Below are positions 1-11,663 of a stretch of DNA of 64,000 nucleotides, piece after piece. A model generated the notes under the pieces. It was not told where the DNA came from, did no database searches, and saw only the letters and a program-made list of their open reading frames with translations. A program made the position numbers and the translations under genes. How positions within the stretch are numbered: position 1 is the stretch's first letter; each line of letters starts with the position of its first letter. The DNA is from Rutpela maculata (Eukaryota; Arthropoda; Insecta; Coleoptera; Cerambycidae): NCBI GenBank assembly GCA_936432065.2, contig OW386293.2, positions 61,898,265 to 61,962,264 on the forward strand, in the 5' to 3' direction.

Positions 1-1380
1 TCGGGATCGGTCCTCAGGCCTGCATTATCGACTATAAACCCGAGATATTTCAGTGAAGGACGAAAGAACTCGCACTTATCAAAATTTACCGTGAGGTTCG
101 CATCACAAAGACGTCGAGCCACCTCATTCAATAACCTTAAGTGCTCCTCAAAAGTGGAGGACACAATTATCACGTCGTCCAAATAAACAAAAATGTTGGG
201 TTCGAGCTCTGGACCGCAAATCGCGTCCATCAGACGTTGCTGGCACTGCGCCGCATTGCATAGCCCGAAAGGCATTACGTTAAAATGGAATAAGCCCCTA
301 CTGGGTATGGCAAAGGCTGTTTTTTCTTTAGACGCTTGGTCTAAAGGGATCTGCCAAAATGCACTACGCAAGTCGACAGATGAAATATAACGCGCGTCGC
401 GAAGCATATTTAATATTCTATCCACAACAGGTAGTGGGTACGAGTCCCTTTTCGTCACGGCGTTTAACTTTCGCCCGTCGAAACAAAAACGAAACTCCCC
501 ATTTTGTTTCTTTACTAACAGTACAGGGGAAGACCACTCACTCATCGAGGGTTCAACAACTCCTAACTGCAACATTTTGTCGAGTTCCTTGTTAAGGTGA
601 CCCAACATGTAAGGGGATAACAAATATTGCCGCTGCTTAAACGGTCTGGCGTCGCCCGTATCAATACAGTGGATCAACTTGTTGGTGCGCCCCAGTTTCC
701 CGTCCTTATTCAACACATTAAATTTCGAAATTATCTCTTCAGCCTGCGAGATCTGTTCATCAGTAAGGTTGACTGAAGAAAGAACCCGACCATTTGGCTT
801 ACAATTTTCCGTATCTAGAGTAGATATATCGATATTACTATCGTCACGTACATGCCATGAATTATTGCTAAAGTCTATATTAACCTTGAATTCCTTACAA
901 AAGTCGCTACCTAAAATAAGGTCATGCTTAAGTGATGGCACAACTAGAGGTGAGATTACCTTACAAACACCGTTAACACAAAGCGGCAGGTCAACTGTAC
1001 CCTGTATAGTTTGATGAGCTCCATCGGCCGTGGTAACGGACTTATGGGGAGACTTCCTAATTTTTATATTAAACATTTTTAAAATACTTAGGCCTCCTAC
1101 CCCAACTATCGAGTTGGTTGCCCCGGAGTCTAACAACGCCACTAACTCCCTATCAAATAAAGTCACCATCACATAAGGTCTGTTGTCGTGGTCCTTGTTC
1201 ACTAAAACAGGAGAGGTATTCCTTGTCTCCGGTTTTCTGAAGTTATCAGAAAAAAACTTATTTACTTGTGCTAAAATTATATTTTGTTCACGAGTGCGCC
1301 TGCGGTTACTCTCTGTTTTGTCGGCCTGTCTACTAGCGTCGGGTTGAACACGACCGTGTTGTCCTACCCCCTGTCGGCGT
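1..1380 (-). CDS. Ty3-1 pol (protease and reverse transcriptase), partial at left edge
   Basis: Reverse-strand reading frame that stays open from the end of gag to the window edge, in a different frame from gag, as expected for a frameshifted gag-pol. In order I see an aspartic protease with the motif LLDSGATNSIVG (near 1090-1150), its second motif LILGSDFC, a linker, then the N-terminal half of a Ty3/Gypsy reverse transcriptase: WSSPVLLVKK, FDGRKLN, SSVDLRSAFWQIPL, MPFGLCNA and the catalytic FVYLDDVII. No stop or frameshift was found by eye. Rest of RT, RNase H and integrase lie outside the window. The protein copies the retrotransposon RNA in cytoplasmic particles. The same family, more diverged, occurs at 29588-34322. 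Confidence 0.85.
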
Positions 1381-2764
1381 TTCCCGAACAGCTACTACAA
1401 TTTGAGGCAGTTACGCCCTTCTTCCCACACTTAAAACAAAACTTACTACGCCTCTGTCTGCAAGTTCGGAACGTATGATTTGGTTGGTTGCAGTTCCAAC
1501 AAACCGACCGCGGGATAACATTACTACTATTTGCGGCATTACCAATGCTTGAACTCTGATTTACTATATTTGTCCTTGAATTACTCCTATTATTATTCCT
1601 AGGGTTCTCACTCATTTGAGAACTACCCAGCGCGCTAACATCATTAGAACACCTGCAACTACAAGTGCAGTTACGAGGTACGGAATTGGTAGAATTACTT
1701 CCCCAGTGACTATCCCTAGCTCGACTTAAATTATTAGACGTGGACGGCTCCGCAACATATGCCAACTCTGAGTTCCGTGTACGCATTGACAGGACCTCTT
1801 CCCATCGTTTGCAGGCAATTGCAAGTTCATTAACTGACCCAAAATCTGTTAAAGCTAAGCGTTCATAATATTTAAATAGCAAGTTCTCGCGGATTCTATT
1901 TATCTTCGTAATTTCTGCTGGTGCGTTACTAAGACGCCTAAAATATGCTTCCATTTCCGCAATGAAAATAGTTACCGATTCGTTGTTACGTTGCTTGAGG
2001 TTCTTGATAGTTTTCCACAATTGTTCATCGTTGTCCTTCGGCAAAAAGTCACTCCTAAGTCTCCTGACCAAGGAATCCCAATCAGAGAGCGTTGGCTTGG
2101 CGTAGCGCCACCAGTCAAGACCCTTCCCGGTAAATAAGTCGACTGCCGAGGCAAAAAAATCTTTTTTATTAACACCCCTCGCGTCTGCTAGTTCCTCAAC
2201 TCGTTCTATAAACGCTTCTACCCCCAAACGTTGGGAAAGCCCATCGAATTTTACTCCCCACTTATAAATTTGTAAAGGCTTGGACGACTGCGCAGGTATT
2301 TGTATGACGGCAGGTAATTGCGCATGGTGTTCAACAGCAGGTGTGTCTGACGTTACCCGCTCATAAAGTTCCGCTTCCAGTTGTATACACGAAGCGTAAG
2401 CTTCATCCTTGAAAAATTTATGGTCCGCGTCCTCTCCAGGTTCCAATCGCTTTACCCTACCAGTGACGTGAATTAATCTAGAGCGCAGACGTATGAACAA
2501 CCCATCTGTAGCTGGCCCCTCAAAGTCACGTATTAACCCGCTTATATTTTCCACAGAATGCGTGATAGCATCCCTTTCCGTAAGAAAATCGAAATCAGGG
2601 TCCCTAATATCAAGATCTCTACCCCGCTCTTTATTTAGAAGTCGGCCTAAAATTTTTCTTTTGTCATTCATGTCACGATCTGTTACTACTCCGCGAATTC
2701 TAAGCTCATAATTAATTTCGTTTATAAGTAAATGGTTAGGTTTCATATACACGACTTCCTCCAT
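1364..2764 (-). CDS. Ty3-1 gag with zinc knuckles
   Basis: Intact 466-residue Gag, starting at an ATG and ending just inside the pol frame. The N-terminal half is helical and charged, the middle (about residues 190-310) resembles a Ty3/Gypsy capsid with WWRYAKPTLSDWDSLV and LRSDFLPKD, and the C-terminus carries a CCHC knuckle (CWNCNQPNHTFRTC) followed by a partial second one (CFKCGKKGVTASNC, lacking the usual His). It matches the Gag at 29588 in layout, for example LNYELRIR-like start, FEGPATD and the double knuckle. It forms the particle that packages the element's RNA. Overlap with pol suggests translational frameshifting, which is inferred. Confidence 0.85.
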   Translation of the reverse strand: MEEVVYMKPNHLLINEINYELRIRGVVTDRDMNDKRKILGRLLNKERGRDLDIRDPDFDFLTERDAITHSVENISGLIRDFEGPATDGLFIRLRSRLIHVTGRVKRLEPGEDADHKFFKDEAYASCIQLEAELYERVTSDTPAVEHHAQLPAVIQIPAQSSKPLQIYKWGVKFDGLSQRLGVEAFIERVEELADARGVNKKDFFASAVDLFTGKGLDWWRYAKPTLSDWDSLVRRLRSDFLPKDNDEQLWKTIKNLKQRNNESVTIFIAEMEAYFRRLSNAPAEITKINRIRENLLFKYYERLALTDFGSVNELAIACKRWEEVLSMRTRNSELAYVAEPSTSNNLSRARDSHWGSNSTNSVPRNCTCSCRCSNDVSALGSSQMSENPRNNNRSNSRTNIVNQSSSIGNAANSSNVIPRSVCWNCNQPNHTFRTCRQRRSKFCFKCGKKGVTASNCSSCSGNADRG

Positions 2765-3665
2765 CTTGCTTTATAAATATCCTCCAGTCTAGACCACTAA
2801 GTATCTATATAGTTTAAGCGTATCGCGTTTAAAATACTACAAACAATTCTCCACAACAGAATACTAAAACCTAAATCAGGTATCAAATAACGCTACTTCG
2901 AGACCGGTACTAAATTTCAAAAATCACAAACGATTCTGCTCCACAGAATACTAACACGTTAACCAGATATATGTAAAGTCTAAATCTGGACATTCAATAG
3001 GCCAATAGGCCAAAATATCACAAACAGTTCGCCGCCACAAAATATTAATACGCTAAACAGTATAACAATTAATCTAAAAAATCTGTAGAGCCCCGAGCAA
3101 TTAATTCATTCTTTTCTAAAATGGCTTGTAATGACTAGACAAGGACAACTGTCACCCTATTTATCTAAATTGTCCTACTATCACTGCACTGGCCGTTACT
3201 ATTAACTACCCTGTATATGACTAAATTCTAAGAAGCGTATGTTGTAATAAAGAATTGAAAAAAAAATATAAATAATACCGTGTATAAGACTAGCTATATT
3301 GTACACCCTGTATATGGATAATTTTATTTCACCCTGTATACGAATTATTTTAAAGACAAAAGAAAATATGCAGATAAGAGAGACACAACACTTTTGACTT
3401 GTGGCATAAAGTTCAAAAAACTCCAGGTGTTTCATTACCTTATCATTAAATATAAGATTAACTACGTGTGTTAAGAACACATTTTTCAAAGTCAAATAAC
3501 AATCATCGGTTTTTGTATAACAAAAAGCCTGTGTATCAGAATAAAATTGATAAACGTTAATTTCAAAAAAATTTATCAGTTCACACAGCGATGACTTGTG
3601 AAATTCCTCGAGCCACAATTATCTTAGACTTTATTTTTGCAACCATTTAATTTACCAAAATTCAA
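2765..3665 (-). other. Ty3-1 leader between primer-binding site and gag
   Basis: About 900 bp of AT-rich non-coding sequence upstream of gag. Between about 2830 and 3060 there are three degenerate direct repeats, each holding a core like ATCACAAAC followed by a CCACAGAATACTAA-type segment. Three CACCCTGTATA-like motifs occur at about 3209, 3303 and 3331. An antisense open frame at 3202-3618 has no recognisable domain and is taken as chance. Confidence 0.45.
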
Positions 3666-3666
3666 G

Positions 3667-3686
3667 GCCCCACGTTCGGGCGTCAA
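3667..3686 (-). promoter_or_regulatory. Probable tRNA primer-binding site of Ty3-1
   Basis: Read on the reverse strand this is TTGACGCCCGAACGTGGGGC, which resembles the TGGCGCCCAACGTGGGGC type of primer-binding site. It lies about 900 bp upstream of gag, as in Ty3-4 where the gap is about 1.1 kb. The first bases deviate from the consensus, so the exact LTR edge is unsure. Confidence 0.5.
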
Positions 3687-3689
3687 CTT

Positions 3690-5580
3690 CGTATAACCCC
3701 ACCGGGGATTATACTTTGCTAGGCGGCAGCTCTCTCGTCGGAGGCATTGGGGGTGGTTAAGGATCTTTGGAAAATTTAATTCTAAAGTCTTCAATTATTT
3801 AAATAGGCGCCACTTAATCTTGTTTTAGTTAAGACCAAGAAAAAATGCCTATCCTAGCCTTTTGGGTTTGCGGGTGTTGCAAAAAAATAAAGTCAAGGTT
3901 GGGTCCTCAAATTAGATTTAATAATAAAAATGTATCACAATAAGGTATCCTTATGGGGTAAGAACGTGCTCTACGAGCATCAAAATGCTTAATACTTAAT
4001 TCATTTAATTTCACAAATGGTCCGCTTTTTTGCCCCCTCAAATAGTACTATTTGCGGTTCACAGTAACTGTGGAACTTATTAAAAATCGTAATATTAACG
4101 AAATTATCTGAATTAAATTAGATGTAAAATCGGCTTGGTAATTTAGCAAACAAATTCTTTGAAAAGATTGGTAAATTTTATAGTTCAACGCCGTCGTCTC
4201 ACACGACGTTTATTGTAAAATCAGAGGCTGGAATTTCACGTCGCCGTTTCTGAGTAAATAGAAAAAACAGTCTGACCTTGTTTTTAATCTGTCGACACCT
4301 CACAGTACCATGGACATCCAGGGCAATTCCTTATTTACATAACGTGTTACAACCATGTGCTACAACCATGTGTTCTCATCAGGGTAAGCGACTCAGCGGC
4401 CGGGCGGCATGCTTCACGTGCGACCGTGGTTATCCAATAGCCGGTTGAATAATTGAATCACACAGCGCTTCCAACCATATAACCGTATTACAGCTCAAAT
4501 TCCATAGATCCAGGATCATACAATCATTAAATATTAAACAGCAAGTCTACAGGATACGAGTTATGAATTCGAAAATTCCAAGGTGCAAATTACAAAATGC
4601 AAGTTAGCCATGTGCAAATTAACCAAACGTAAGTTAGCTATACGTAAATTAGGCCGGCAAATCTACAAAACAAGAAATATTGTTATCGTTACTGCAAACG
4701 AGGAACAATTAACAAACTGCCTACACGGCGAAACAAATTTAGACGTACCTTCTCGCAGAATGGCCCTTCTTTTAAATATAATCTAACAAAATTCTCTAGC
4801 CATGTGCTCGGTGCCCCAACAGCTTCTTAAATGGCCGTTACTTCCTTCTAAACCCTCTTTTCTGAAACCGAATCCATGTACGTTGGAAACCCGTAATGAA
4901 AAACAATTGGTATTTAAAATTCATACATCGCGCAATGACGCGCTCGCCCTATACCGACAGTGCGCTTAGCCAATAACCTGATTCTAAACTAAACGTAAAC
5001 AACTAACATGGCTGTTTCTGTCCGAAAATTGGCGTAAACAAATGTTAACTGAGAAACTTATGACTTTCATGTAAATAATCCCAGGCATAAAGTGATTGAA
5101 AACGCACACAACGTTATTTACAATACTGGGAAAAGGTTTCACTACTGCTTTGCCCTGTTGTAGACGCCCGCATACGCCGACAATTTATCAACAAATTAAT
5201 TTAAGCACTATGAGCCATGCTAATTACCAAACAAACTCTGAAGGTTCCTAGTACCATGAGGGAGTCGAACATTCTTCCAATAGGTATAGTAATAATAAGG
5301 TAACAGGCTACTTCCTTAAATTAACCGAATCAAACTTTATACCATAAAGATATAATTATAAATGCGTTGTGTCGCTCCTATGCGCTCAATGAAGAAATGT
5401 TCCTACCACTTACGTACAGGACAAGGTAAGGTATACCAAAAAGGAACCATGCATACAGGGTTCGCCCCAAAAAGTACTATTTACCCGTTACAAGTGGATA
5501 TACCATCCTTCGGAGGGGATGTAAAGCAGGCGGTCCCTTGTCTATTAAATGTTAGGCAAGTAAAAGATCCCTACTCTTCT
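3690..5580 (-). repeat. Probable 5' LTR of Ty3-1, edges uncertain
   Basis: About 1.9 kb without coding capacity lying just upstream of the primer-binding site, similar in length to the 1969-bp LTR of the related Ty3-4. I cannot see a clear TG...CA pair or TSD, so this is placed by position and by analogy only. Short ORFs here (4583-4786, 5362-5583) have no recognisable similarity. Confidence 0.35.
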
Positions 5581-5695
5581 TAAGGGAAGAGGTTCGGCAA
5601 GATTTCCAGGTTGGGGGTAGCTCGTCTCCTGGCGTCGGTGATAGGCCCTGGTAGCGGAAATAGGCCGACGTTAAACAGTTAAAAAAAAAAAAAGC
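5581..5695 (+). repeat. GC-rich repeat fragment ending in poly(A)
   Basis: A GC-rich block quite unlike its AT-rich surroundings that ends in 13 A residues (about 5682-5694), directly before the LINE-1 3' end. The base composition and the A tail look like the end of a retrotransposed RNA, but I do not recognise the family. Confidence 0.35.
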
Positions 5696-6206
5696 ATATT
5701 ACTGCACACGCAAGCTCAAGAACTCCCTAGATACTGAGGCTTTATTGCAACTGTACTATTCAATGGCTTATTGCCATATATCCTACAATATTATAATGTG
5801 GGGACGTGTGAATAATTTGCAGCGAGTTTTTGTCTGCCAAAAGCGCATAATTAGATTAATTTTTAATCTTGATTTCACCACATCGTGTAAAAACTCTTTT
5901 AAAAGTCACAGAATATTAACGGTACCATCCATATATCTTTTTTCTTTGCTAAAGTACATTAAAAGTAACATTAACCAATTTAAAACTACTGCTAGCTACC
6001 ATAATTATAATACTCGTCATGACAACCTGTTAGCTCTTCCTCATCATAATACGTCTCATTTTGAAAAATGGCCTTATTACTCTGGTATTAGTTTTTACAA
6101 CAAATTACCTAGTGAGATTAAAGATGTCAACAATTTTAATAAATACAAATCTAGTCTCAAACAATTTTTACTTGAGAAATGTTTATATTCGTACAAAGAA
6201 TTTTAA
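5696..6206 (+). pseudogene. LINE-1 ORF2 C-terminal fragment (CR1/Jockey-like)
   Basis: 5'-truncated LINE. The 150-residue frame from about 5745 carries the C-terminal part seen after the RT in CR1/Jockey-group ORF2 proteins: QKRIIRLIF, YNTRHDN, and YYSGISFYNKLPSEI, ending in KQFLLEKCLYSYKEF. The same block occurs in LINE-4, LINE-6 and LINE-9. No RT core remains. The 3' UTR follows to 6343; the tail was later split from it by LINE-2. Confidence 0.8.
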
Positions 6207-6337
6207 TCTGTATTTGTCATATTTTTTGTTTATTGTGTTTTATATTTACTACTTATTGTCTCACCTTGTAAACTAAATTATGTATTTTTTGTTTATCTTA
6301 TTGACGTTCACATCTGTATTGTAACAGCCCAAGTGAT

Positions 6338-6343
<6 letters not shown>
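6207..6343 (+). repeat. LINE-1 3' UTR, with left TSD of LINE-2
   Basis: Non-coding 3' end of LINE-1. Its last ten bases, TGATTATATA (6334-6343), recur at 10698-10707 and are the target duplication of LINE-2; the LINE-1 tail then continues at 10708. Confidence 0.65.
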
Positions 6344-6373
<30 letters not shown>

Positions 6374-6707
6374 GAATTTATTGAACCAAAATTGATTCAA
6401 CAGGCTTATGACCGAAGTCCTTCTGCCTATTGTTACAATATTAATATAATTTTTTTTTCCTTTTTTTATTCTATTCTAGAGGTGCTTTATATACACATAT
6501 ATATACATATATACATCAAAAAAAAAGTGATGCATTATATTACAATCTTCAATTGAAGTAGATAAAAGAAAAAAAAAATAATAATAATAATATATACACA
6601 TATATATAATAAAATATATTATAAATTTTCAATCTTTTCAAGAATGGTGTGTTCGGGATGCTTGTGCCTGGTTCTAATTTCTGGAGTTCTTCTGATGCAG
6701 TATTTTC

Positions 6708-9280
6708 CTATGATTTCCATGTTCTGAGGGTTTTGGGCAAATCTGGAGACAGTTGGATGAGACGTTCTTCAATCGGTACTATGTTGGTCAGTTGGTAAAG
6801 GAGGGGGTTGGGTGGGTTGTGGAGGGGATTGTTGGGATGTCGTATCTTTGTTATTTTCCTGATTGCCGATGTTTCTGCTACTTTTAGTTTTTTTAAAGCT
6901 TGGTTTTGCAATTTAAAAACAAAATATGAGCGTATTCAATCATAGGACGGCATATTAGGTTGTATATTTTGCTTGCAGTAGATATGTTTATACCATTCCT
7001 CCTGTATGTCAAATTTTGAAAGTGTTTGGCTCTTGAAATCATGTTCTTCTTTTTGAGTTCTGCATGTGCATTGAAATTAATTTTATTATCAATCAGGATG
7101 CCAAGATAGTTTGTAGAAGATTCAGGAGTAATGGTGTGTTGATACATGTCGATAGTTGGAGAATCTGGTGATATTAGATGGTTGAATATGACAAAGTGCG
7201 ACTTTAGAGGATTTGGTTTAAGTCTCCAAATATTAAACCAGGTGCATGTTGAGTTACATAAGCTTTGTAGGTTTTGAATTGCCTTGTTTATGGTGATGTC
7301 ATGTGAAATTAGGGCCGTGTCATCGGCAAATTGCAGGATGTATCCCATGTGAAAGAAAAACTCTGGATCTTCATATTGATAATTATATATGTCGGCACAA
7401 TATAGATTATATAGCAGAGGAGACAGTGGAGACCCTTGTGGAAGTCCCTGTTCTGGAGTGAATTCGTATGAATTGGTATTCAGGATTTTAACTTTAATTT
7501 TTCTATCATTTAGCATGTTGTTGAGGAGAAAGAGGATATATTTGGGACATCCTAGCTTATTAAGTTTAAATAATAGACCTTTGTGCCATACGCTATCGAA
7601 AGCTTTACTAATGTCGAGAAATACAGCGGCAGAATACTTCCCATTGAGTTTGCTGGTTTCTATATTATTACAAAGTATTGTTAGTGGGTGAAGCGTTGAA
7701 TGCCTAGTTTTGAAGCCAAATTGATATCCCGGGATTTTGTTTCCTATAGTTTGCTGCAGCCTGTTTTTAATAATCTTTTCAAAATTTTTTCCTATAACTG
7801 GTAGCATTGTAATCGGCCTGTAATTAGTCATTTTAGTGTGGTCTAAATTGGGTTTGGGGATGGTGACTATTGTCCCCGTTTTCCATTCAACAGATATGAA
7901 GTGTGTTTTCAAACAGAATTTATATAACTTAATAATATACAGATGAATCCTGTCATCTAATTTTCTCAATATACTTTTTGTAATATAGTCATGTCCCGGG
8001 CTTGTGCTTTTTCCTTGTTGGAGTATTTCAAAATATTCCTCTTCTTCTATGTGATGTTGTTCATCTGGTAATATTTCTTCGAAAAATGTGTCATACCATT
8101 GTATTACCTGTTCATGATGATCTTCGTCAAAATTATTATCTCTGCTTTGCTTATAGGTTTTCTCATAATGTTGGGCAAAAATATTTGCCTTATCTAAAGC
8201 CGTTTCATATTTTAATCCGTTTTCCTCGATAACTTTATTATTAGCAAATTTATTTTTATATTTGAATAATTTCTTGATTTCTTGCCAATAAGTTTTACCT
8301 TTCTTTTCGTTTATGTTTTCACAAGCCTGTATCCATTTATGGGTTTTAAATTCCTGAATCAGTTGTTGAATATTTTTATTAAATCGATTAATATCAGATT
8401 TCATTGTAGGATCTTCCATAGCTTGGTATTCCCGGTACATTTGCCTTTTCTTTTTAATCAGACGTATGATAAACGGTGGTAATTCATATGTGCAATACTG
8501 ATACTTGTTCTTGGGCGTATTTTCTAAAATTTGTGATGTTAATTCGGCATTGAAGTCAGATATGCATTTCCTGTCAATTTCTTTAGATTCGACACTTTGT
8601 AGATATGCTAACATGTTTTCGTTTACTTTCGTTATGTTAGTTTTGTGGAAGTTGTACCTCAAGACGTCTTTGTGTTGGGTGTCTTTTTGTAAATCAATTG
8701 TTATTTTGAATGCTAGATGATCGGAAGCTAAATCTGGAGTTTCTTCTACATTTAAAATATTGTTGGTTATGTTGGATGTGTGTAAAATGATATCGGGAGT
8801 GGTGTCGTTATTGTGTGGCATAATAAATGTTGGAGCAGTATCCCATTTTTTAAACTCACTATTCTGTAAGAAGTTATTCAGTTGCCTTTTTTTGCCTCTG
8901 TTGTTGATATTAAAATCTCCAATTATCAAGGAATATTTGTAGAGACCCGCCTTAGTGAATATGTTCTCCTCAATTCATGCATTCGGGTGCAATTTGTCAT
9001 CTGTAAATGGAACAGTATAATGTATGCATTCATTCAAATAGTGATTTACAGAGGGAGGATTAGCTTTTCCAATTTTCAGACGGGGGTGAGCTTGTACCAG
9101 AGAGCCTCCCCTTGTTTTATTATGAATTTGGTTACCATTGTGTTGTATAACTGACCAGTCTCTATAGGAAGTGTTAGTGCTATTGTTGGTTTTAGCTTCA
9201 ACGAACATGGTACAGTCACTTTGATGTTTTTCTATAAAATTGTTTATTATAAGTTTTCTCTGTGGGTATTGATGTTACAG
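6708..9280 (-). pseudogene. LINE-2 ORF2: endonuclease and reverse transcriptase, frameshifted
   Basis: The main frame (8929-6893, 678 residues) begins in the apurinic-like endonuclease at GDFNINNRGKK and LASDHLAFKI, then the RT with TNYRPITMLPVIGKNFEK, SAAVFLDISKAFDSVWHKGL, QGLPQGSPLSPLLYNLY and the catalytic FADDTALISH. The upstream endonuclease half is in another frame (9208-8975, with FVEAKTN), and the very start near 9280-9250 is in a third. The C-terminal LQNQALKKL block lies in yet another frame (6911-6708). The protein nicks target DNA and copies the LINE RNA. Exact clade (Jockey versus a sister clade) is unresolved. Confidence 0.85.
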
Positions 9281-9289
9281 TATAAAAAA

Positions 9290-10621
9290 TTAACTACTTG
9301 ACGATTGAACATGCTGGATATTAATACTGTTATTGATAGGTTCAGTTGGGGACAAAGCGTCTTCATTATCAAGATCAAATATGAGAATATATACCCGGCT
9401 TCCAGAAAAAACCGCAGTAGTGTCTACTTTGAAGTTGTCTATAAATCTTCTTCTTAGTTTTTCTAGTAATTCAGCCCTATTTACATTTTTGGGATTGTTG
9501 AGCCCATTAATATAGGTGTTAATAATTAAATCGTGTATTGTTACAGGGTCATGTATTCTCGATTTTTTCCTCTCAGGTGATATGTTCTGTGATTTTTTAT
9601 TCAAAGACTTTATTTGGATATTTGGTACGCCTGCAATTGGTCCCGTTGGTCTTTTGGAACACTTGAAGGACCATGCCTGATGTTCTTCAGAGCCGCAACC
9701 TGTACATTTCAGAGGTAATGTGGAAGTACATTTATTTAATGGGTGTGTACCATAACATTTTGGGCAGCTTGGCCGTGCATTACATGCTTCTGTGGGATGT
9801 GAGAAGGATAAGCATTTGTTACAAGGTTAAGGGGTTGGGTTGGGTGGTTTGCTTGTGTATACTGGGTAATGCCGATATTTGTAGAATAAGCCTTCTTTAA
9901 GTAGTGTTTCAAATGTATGCAAGGAACCACTGATGATCCTAATAAGGGTTGTTGGTGCTTGTGTTGCCTTAGATATAATTCTTTTACAGTAGCGATGTTC
10001 AAGTTTAAGGTATTGCAGATGCTCACTAATTAATTTATCCTCGATTTCCTGTTCAACTGAACCGATTATGTCGGAGTAGCTTACTGTGGGTGTAGACGGG
10101 GTAGGTTTATTATTTGTGGAAGTTTCCTTGAAGTTTTGTATTCTCTTGACTTTTACCAGATTTTGAAGGGTTCTTACTATGTCATCTTTGTCTTGGTTGG
10201 TTTTGAGAAGTAGCCCAGTTTTTGTTTTTAAGATTTCATCATCTGTTTTTGGATAAAGTTTTTCCCAAAGATCGCAAAAGGATATTCTCGAACACCCTGT
10301 ATCTGTTGTTAAATAAAACATGTGTTTATATTTTTTGTGTGTTAGTTCATTCATGATTGTGGAATAGTTCTTATGTTGACTGTTTTTTGTTGTTTGGGTT
10401 TTTGTAGATGAGTTTATCTGGGTAGTTTTTGTTGGCTGACTGTTTATATTGGAAGTTTGTCCTAAAATAGCTTGCCTTATCTCTTCTGGTGTAAATTGTC
10501 TGTTTCTTTTTGAAATACTTTCTAGCCTCTCCCTGGATTTTCTTTTATATTTAACTTTCCTCCACTCTCCCTGGTCATCCATCTCCATCTCACTATAAGA
10601 TCCATCACTATCCGTGGTCAT
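9290..10621 (-). pseudogene. LINE-2 ORF1 (nucleic-acid-binding Gag-like), one frameshift
   Basis: The first 264 residues (10621-9827) start with MTTDSDGSYSEMEMDDQGEW, then a basic stretch KVKYKRKSRERL and a likely RRM-like region. After a frameshift near 9825 the protein continues in another frame with three cysteine knuckles in the order CNKCLSFSHPTEAC, CPKCYGTHPLNKC and CTGCGSEEHQAWSFKC, then a basic tail ending at 9290. Three knuckles at the ORF1 C-terminus are typical of Jockey/I-group LINEs. It would coat the LINE RNA. Confidence 0.8.
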
Positions 10622-10697
10622 TTTTAGCCTTTCACACTAAACCAGTTTTCACAGCTAATCAATAGGTCTTCACTCTATCACTGCTTAGCTTGTACTG

Positions 10698-10740
10698 TGA
10701 TTATATATATAAATAAATAAATAAATAAATAAATAAATAT
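10698..10740 (+). repeat. Right TSD of LINE-2 and (TAAA)n tail of LINE-1
   Basis: TGATTATATA at 10698-10707 duplicates 6334-6343. The TAAA repeats that follow then read as the original 3' tail of LINE-1 once LINE-2 is removed. Confidence 0.65.
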
Positions 10741-11663
10741 TAGAAACTCATTTTGGAGATTCTCGAGATTTGACGTCCCTAATTCAGGACCTACAACGAA
10801 TTCACCAATAACCGGTGAATCCGCCTTAACATTTGTTTCCGGTTTACAAACGCACAACGCGAAGATGCGTGCAAAAAAAAACTCTCACGGCAACGCAAAG
10901 AACTGCACAATCAGATCTTATAGAAATCATGACGCTTAATAATTTGTTAACGGGCTTAGAGCCGACCTTAGGAAGAATTATTCGTGCTAGCATCCCTCCT
11001 AGCATACTAAAAGCTGTTAGCAGAATTCGGAGAGAACTGCAACTCTCTTACTTTGGACAACAAAAATTTCCAAAAAATAATTTGGTCAAAAATCTCACTT
11101 TACAACAAAAACGACCAACTTCAAATTTCCAACAAAAATTCTGTTCATTTTGCAAGCGCAATGGACATGTAATAAGCGAATGCCGCACGAGGCAACAATC
11201 GCAAGCGATGCCAACAACGTCACAAAATTTTCAAAGAACGAATTACCAAGGAAATCCGAATTTCCAAAATTTCTCTCAAAATAATCAATTTGGCCAGAGG
11301 ACATTCCCTCAAAACAATTAGTCAAATCAATCGCAGCAAAACAGGCCCTCAGCCATAAAGCCAAACCTGAATTTCAATCAACAAAGACCCTCTGCTATTC
11401 AACCAAACCCAAATTACAACCATTTTAATCAACAAAAAACGCATCATTTAAATTACGAACCCTACGAAAACCAATGTGGTTTTAATCAATACGGTAACTA
11501 TTCTTCTGATTACCAAACTGCGGAGGATACTTACGAAAATTATAATTTCGAAACTAACCAAAATTTCCAAGAGAATTATATAGCTAATTCTCAATATGAA
11601 CAGTACAAGGATTATAATGCTAACCCTCAAGATTTTCGCTTAGACCCGGAGTACCCCACAGAT
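10741..11663 (+). pseudogene. Ty3-2 gag, 3' part with CCHC knuckle
   Basis: Decayed Gag fragment of a second Ty3/Gypsy element (mdg1/412-like by its knuckle). The frame at 10833-11321 contains the knuckle CSFCKRNGHVISEC and then a long N/Q/P/F-rich tail typical of this group. A stop after 11318 and at least two stops before 10833 break it, but the same frame continues past the stop to 11663. There the 11-bp LINE-3 TSD begins (11653-11663), and the same frame resumes at 55012-55022, 43 kb away. The N-terminal part of gag and the LTR are not seen in the window. Confidence 0.75.

Larger units (their letters stand above)
6344..10697 (-). mobile_element. LINE-2, full-length Jockey-group LINE
   Basis: A 4.35-kb non-LTR retrotransposon on the reverse strand flanked by the 10-bp repeat TGATTATATA. 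Its 5' end reads CAGTACAAGC, matching the CAGT-type start common for LINEs with an internal promoter, and its 3' end is a TTA-repeat tail (about 6344-6371). It has ORF1 with zinc knuckles and ORF2 with endonuclease and RT. At least three frameshifts (near 9825, 9255 and 6900) make it inactive. It sits inside the 3' end of LINE-1. Confidence 0.85.

Noticed and set aside
3209..3340. CACCCTGTATA repeats as a transposon end
   Set aside because: Only an 11-base motif repeats, with no partner end or duplication found.
10711..10740. TAAA microsatellite as an independent locus
   Set aside because: It is explained as the 3' tail of LINE-1, displaced by LINE-2.
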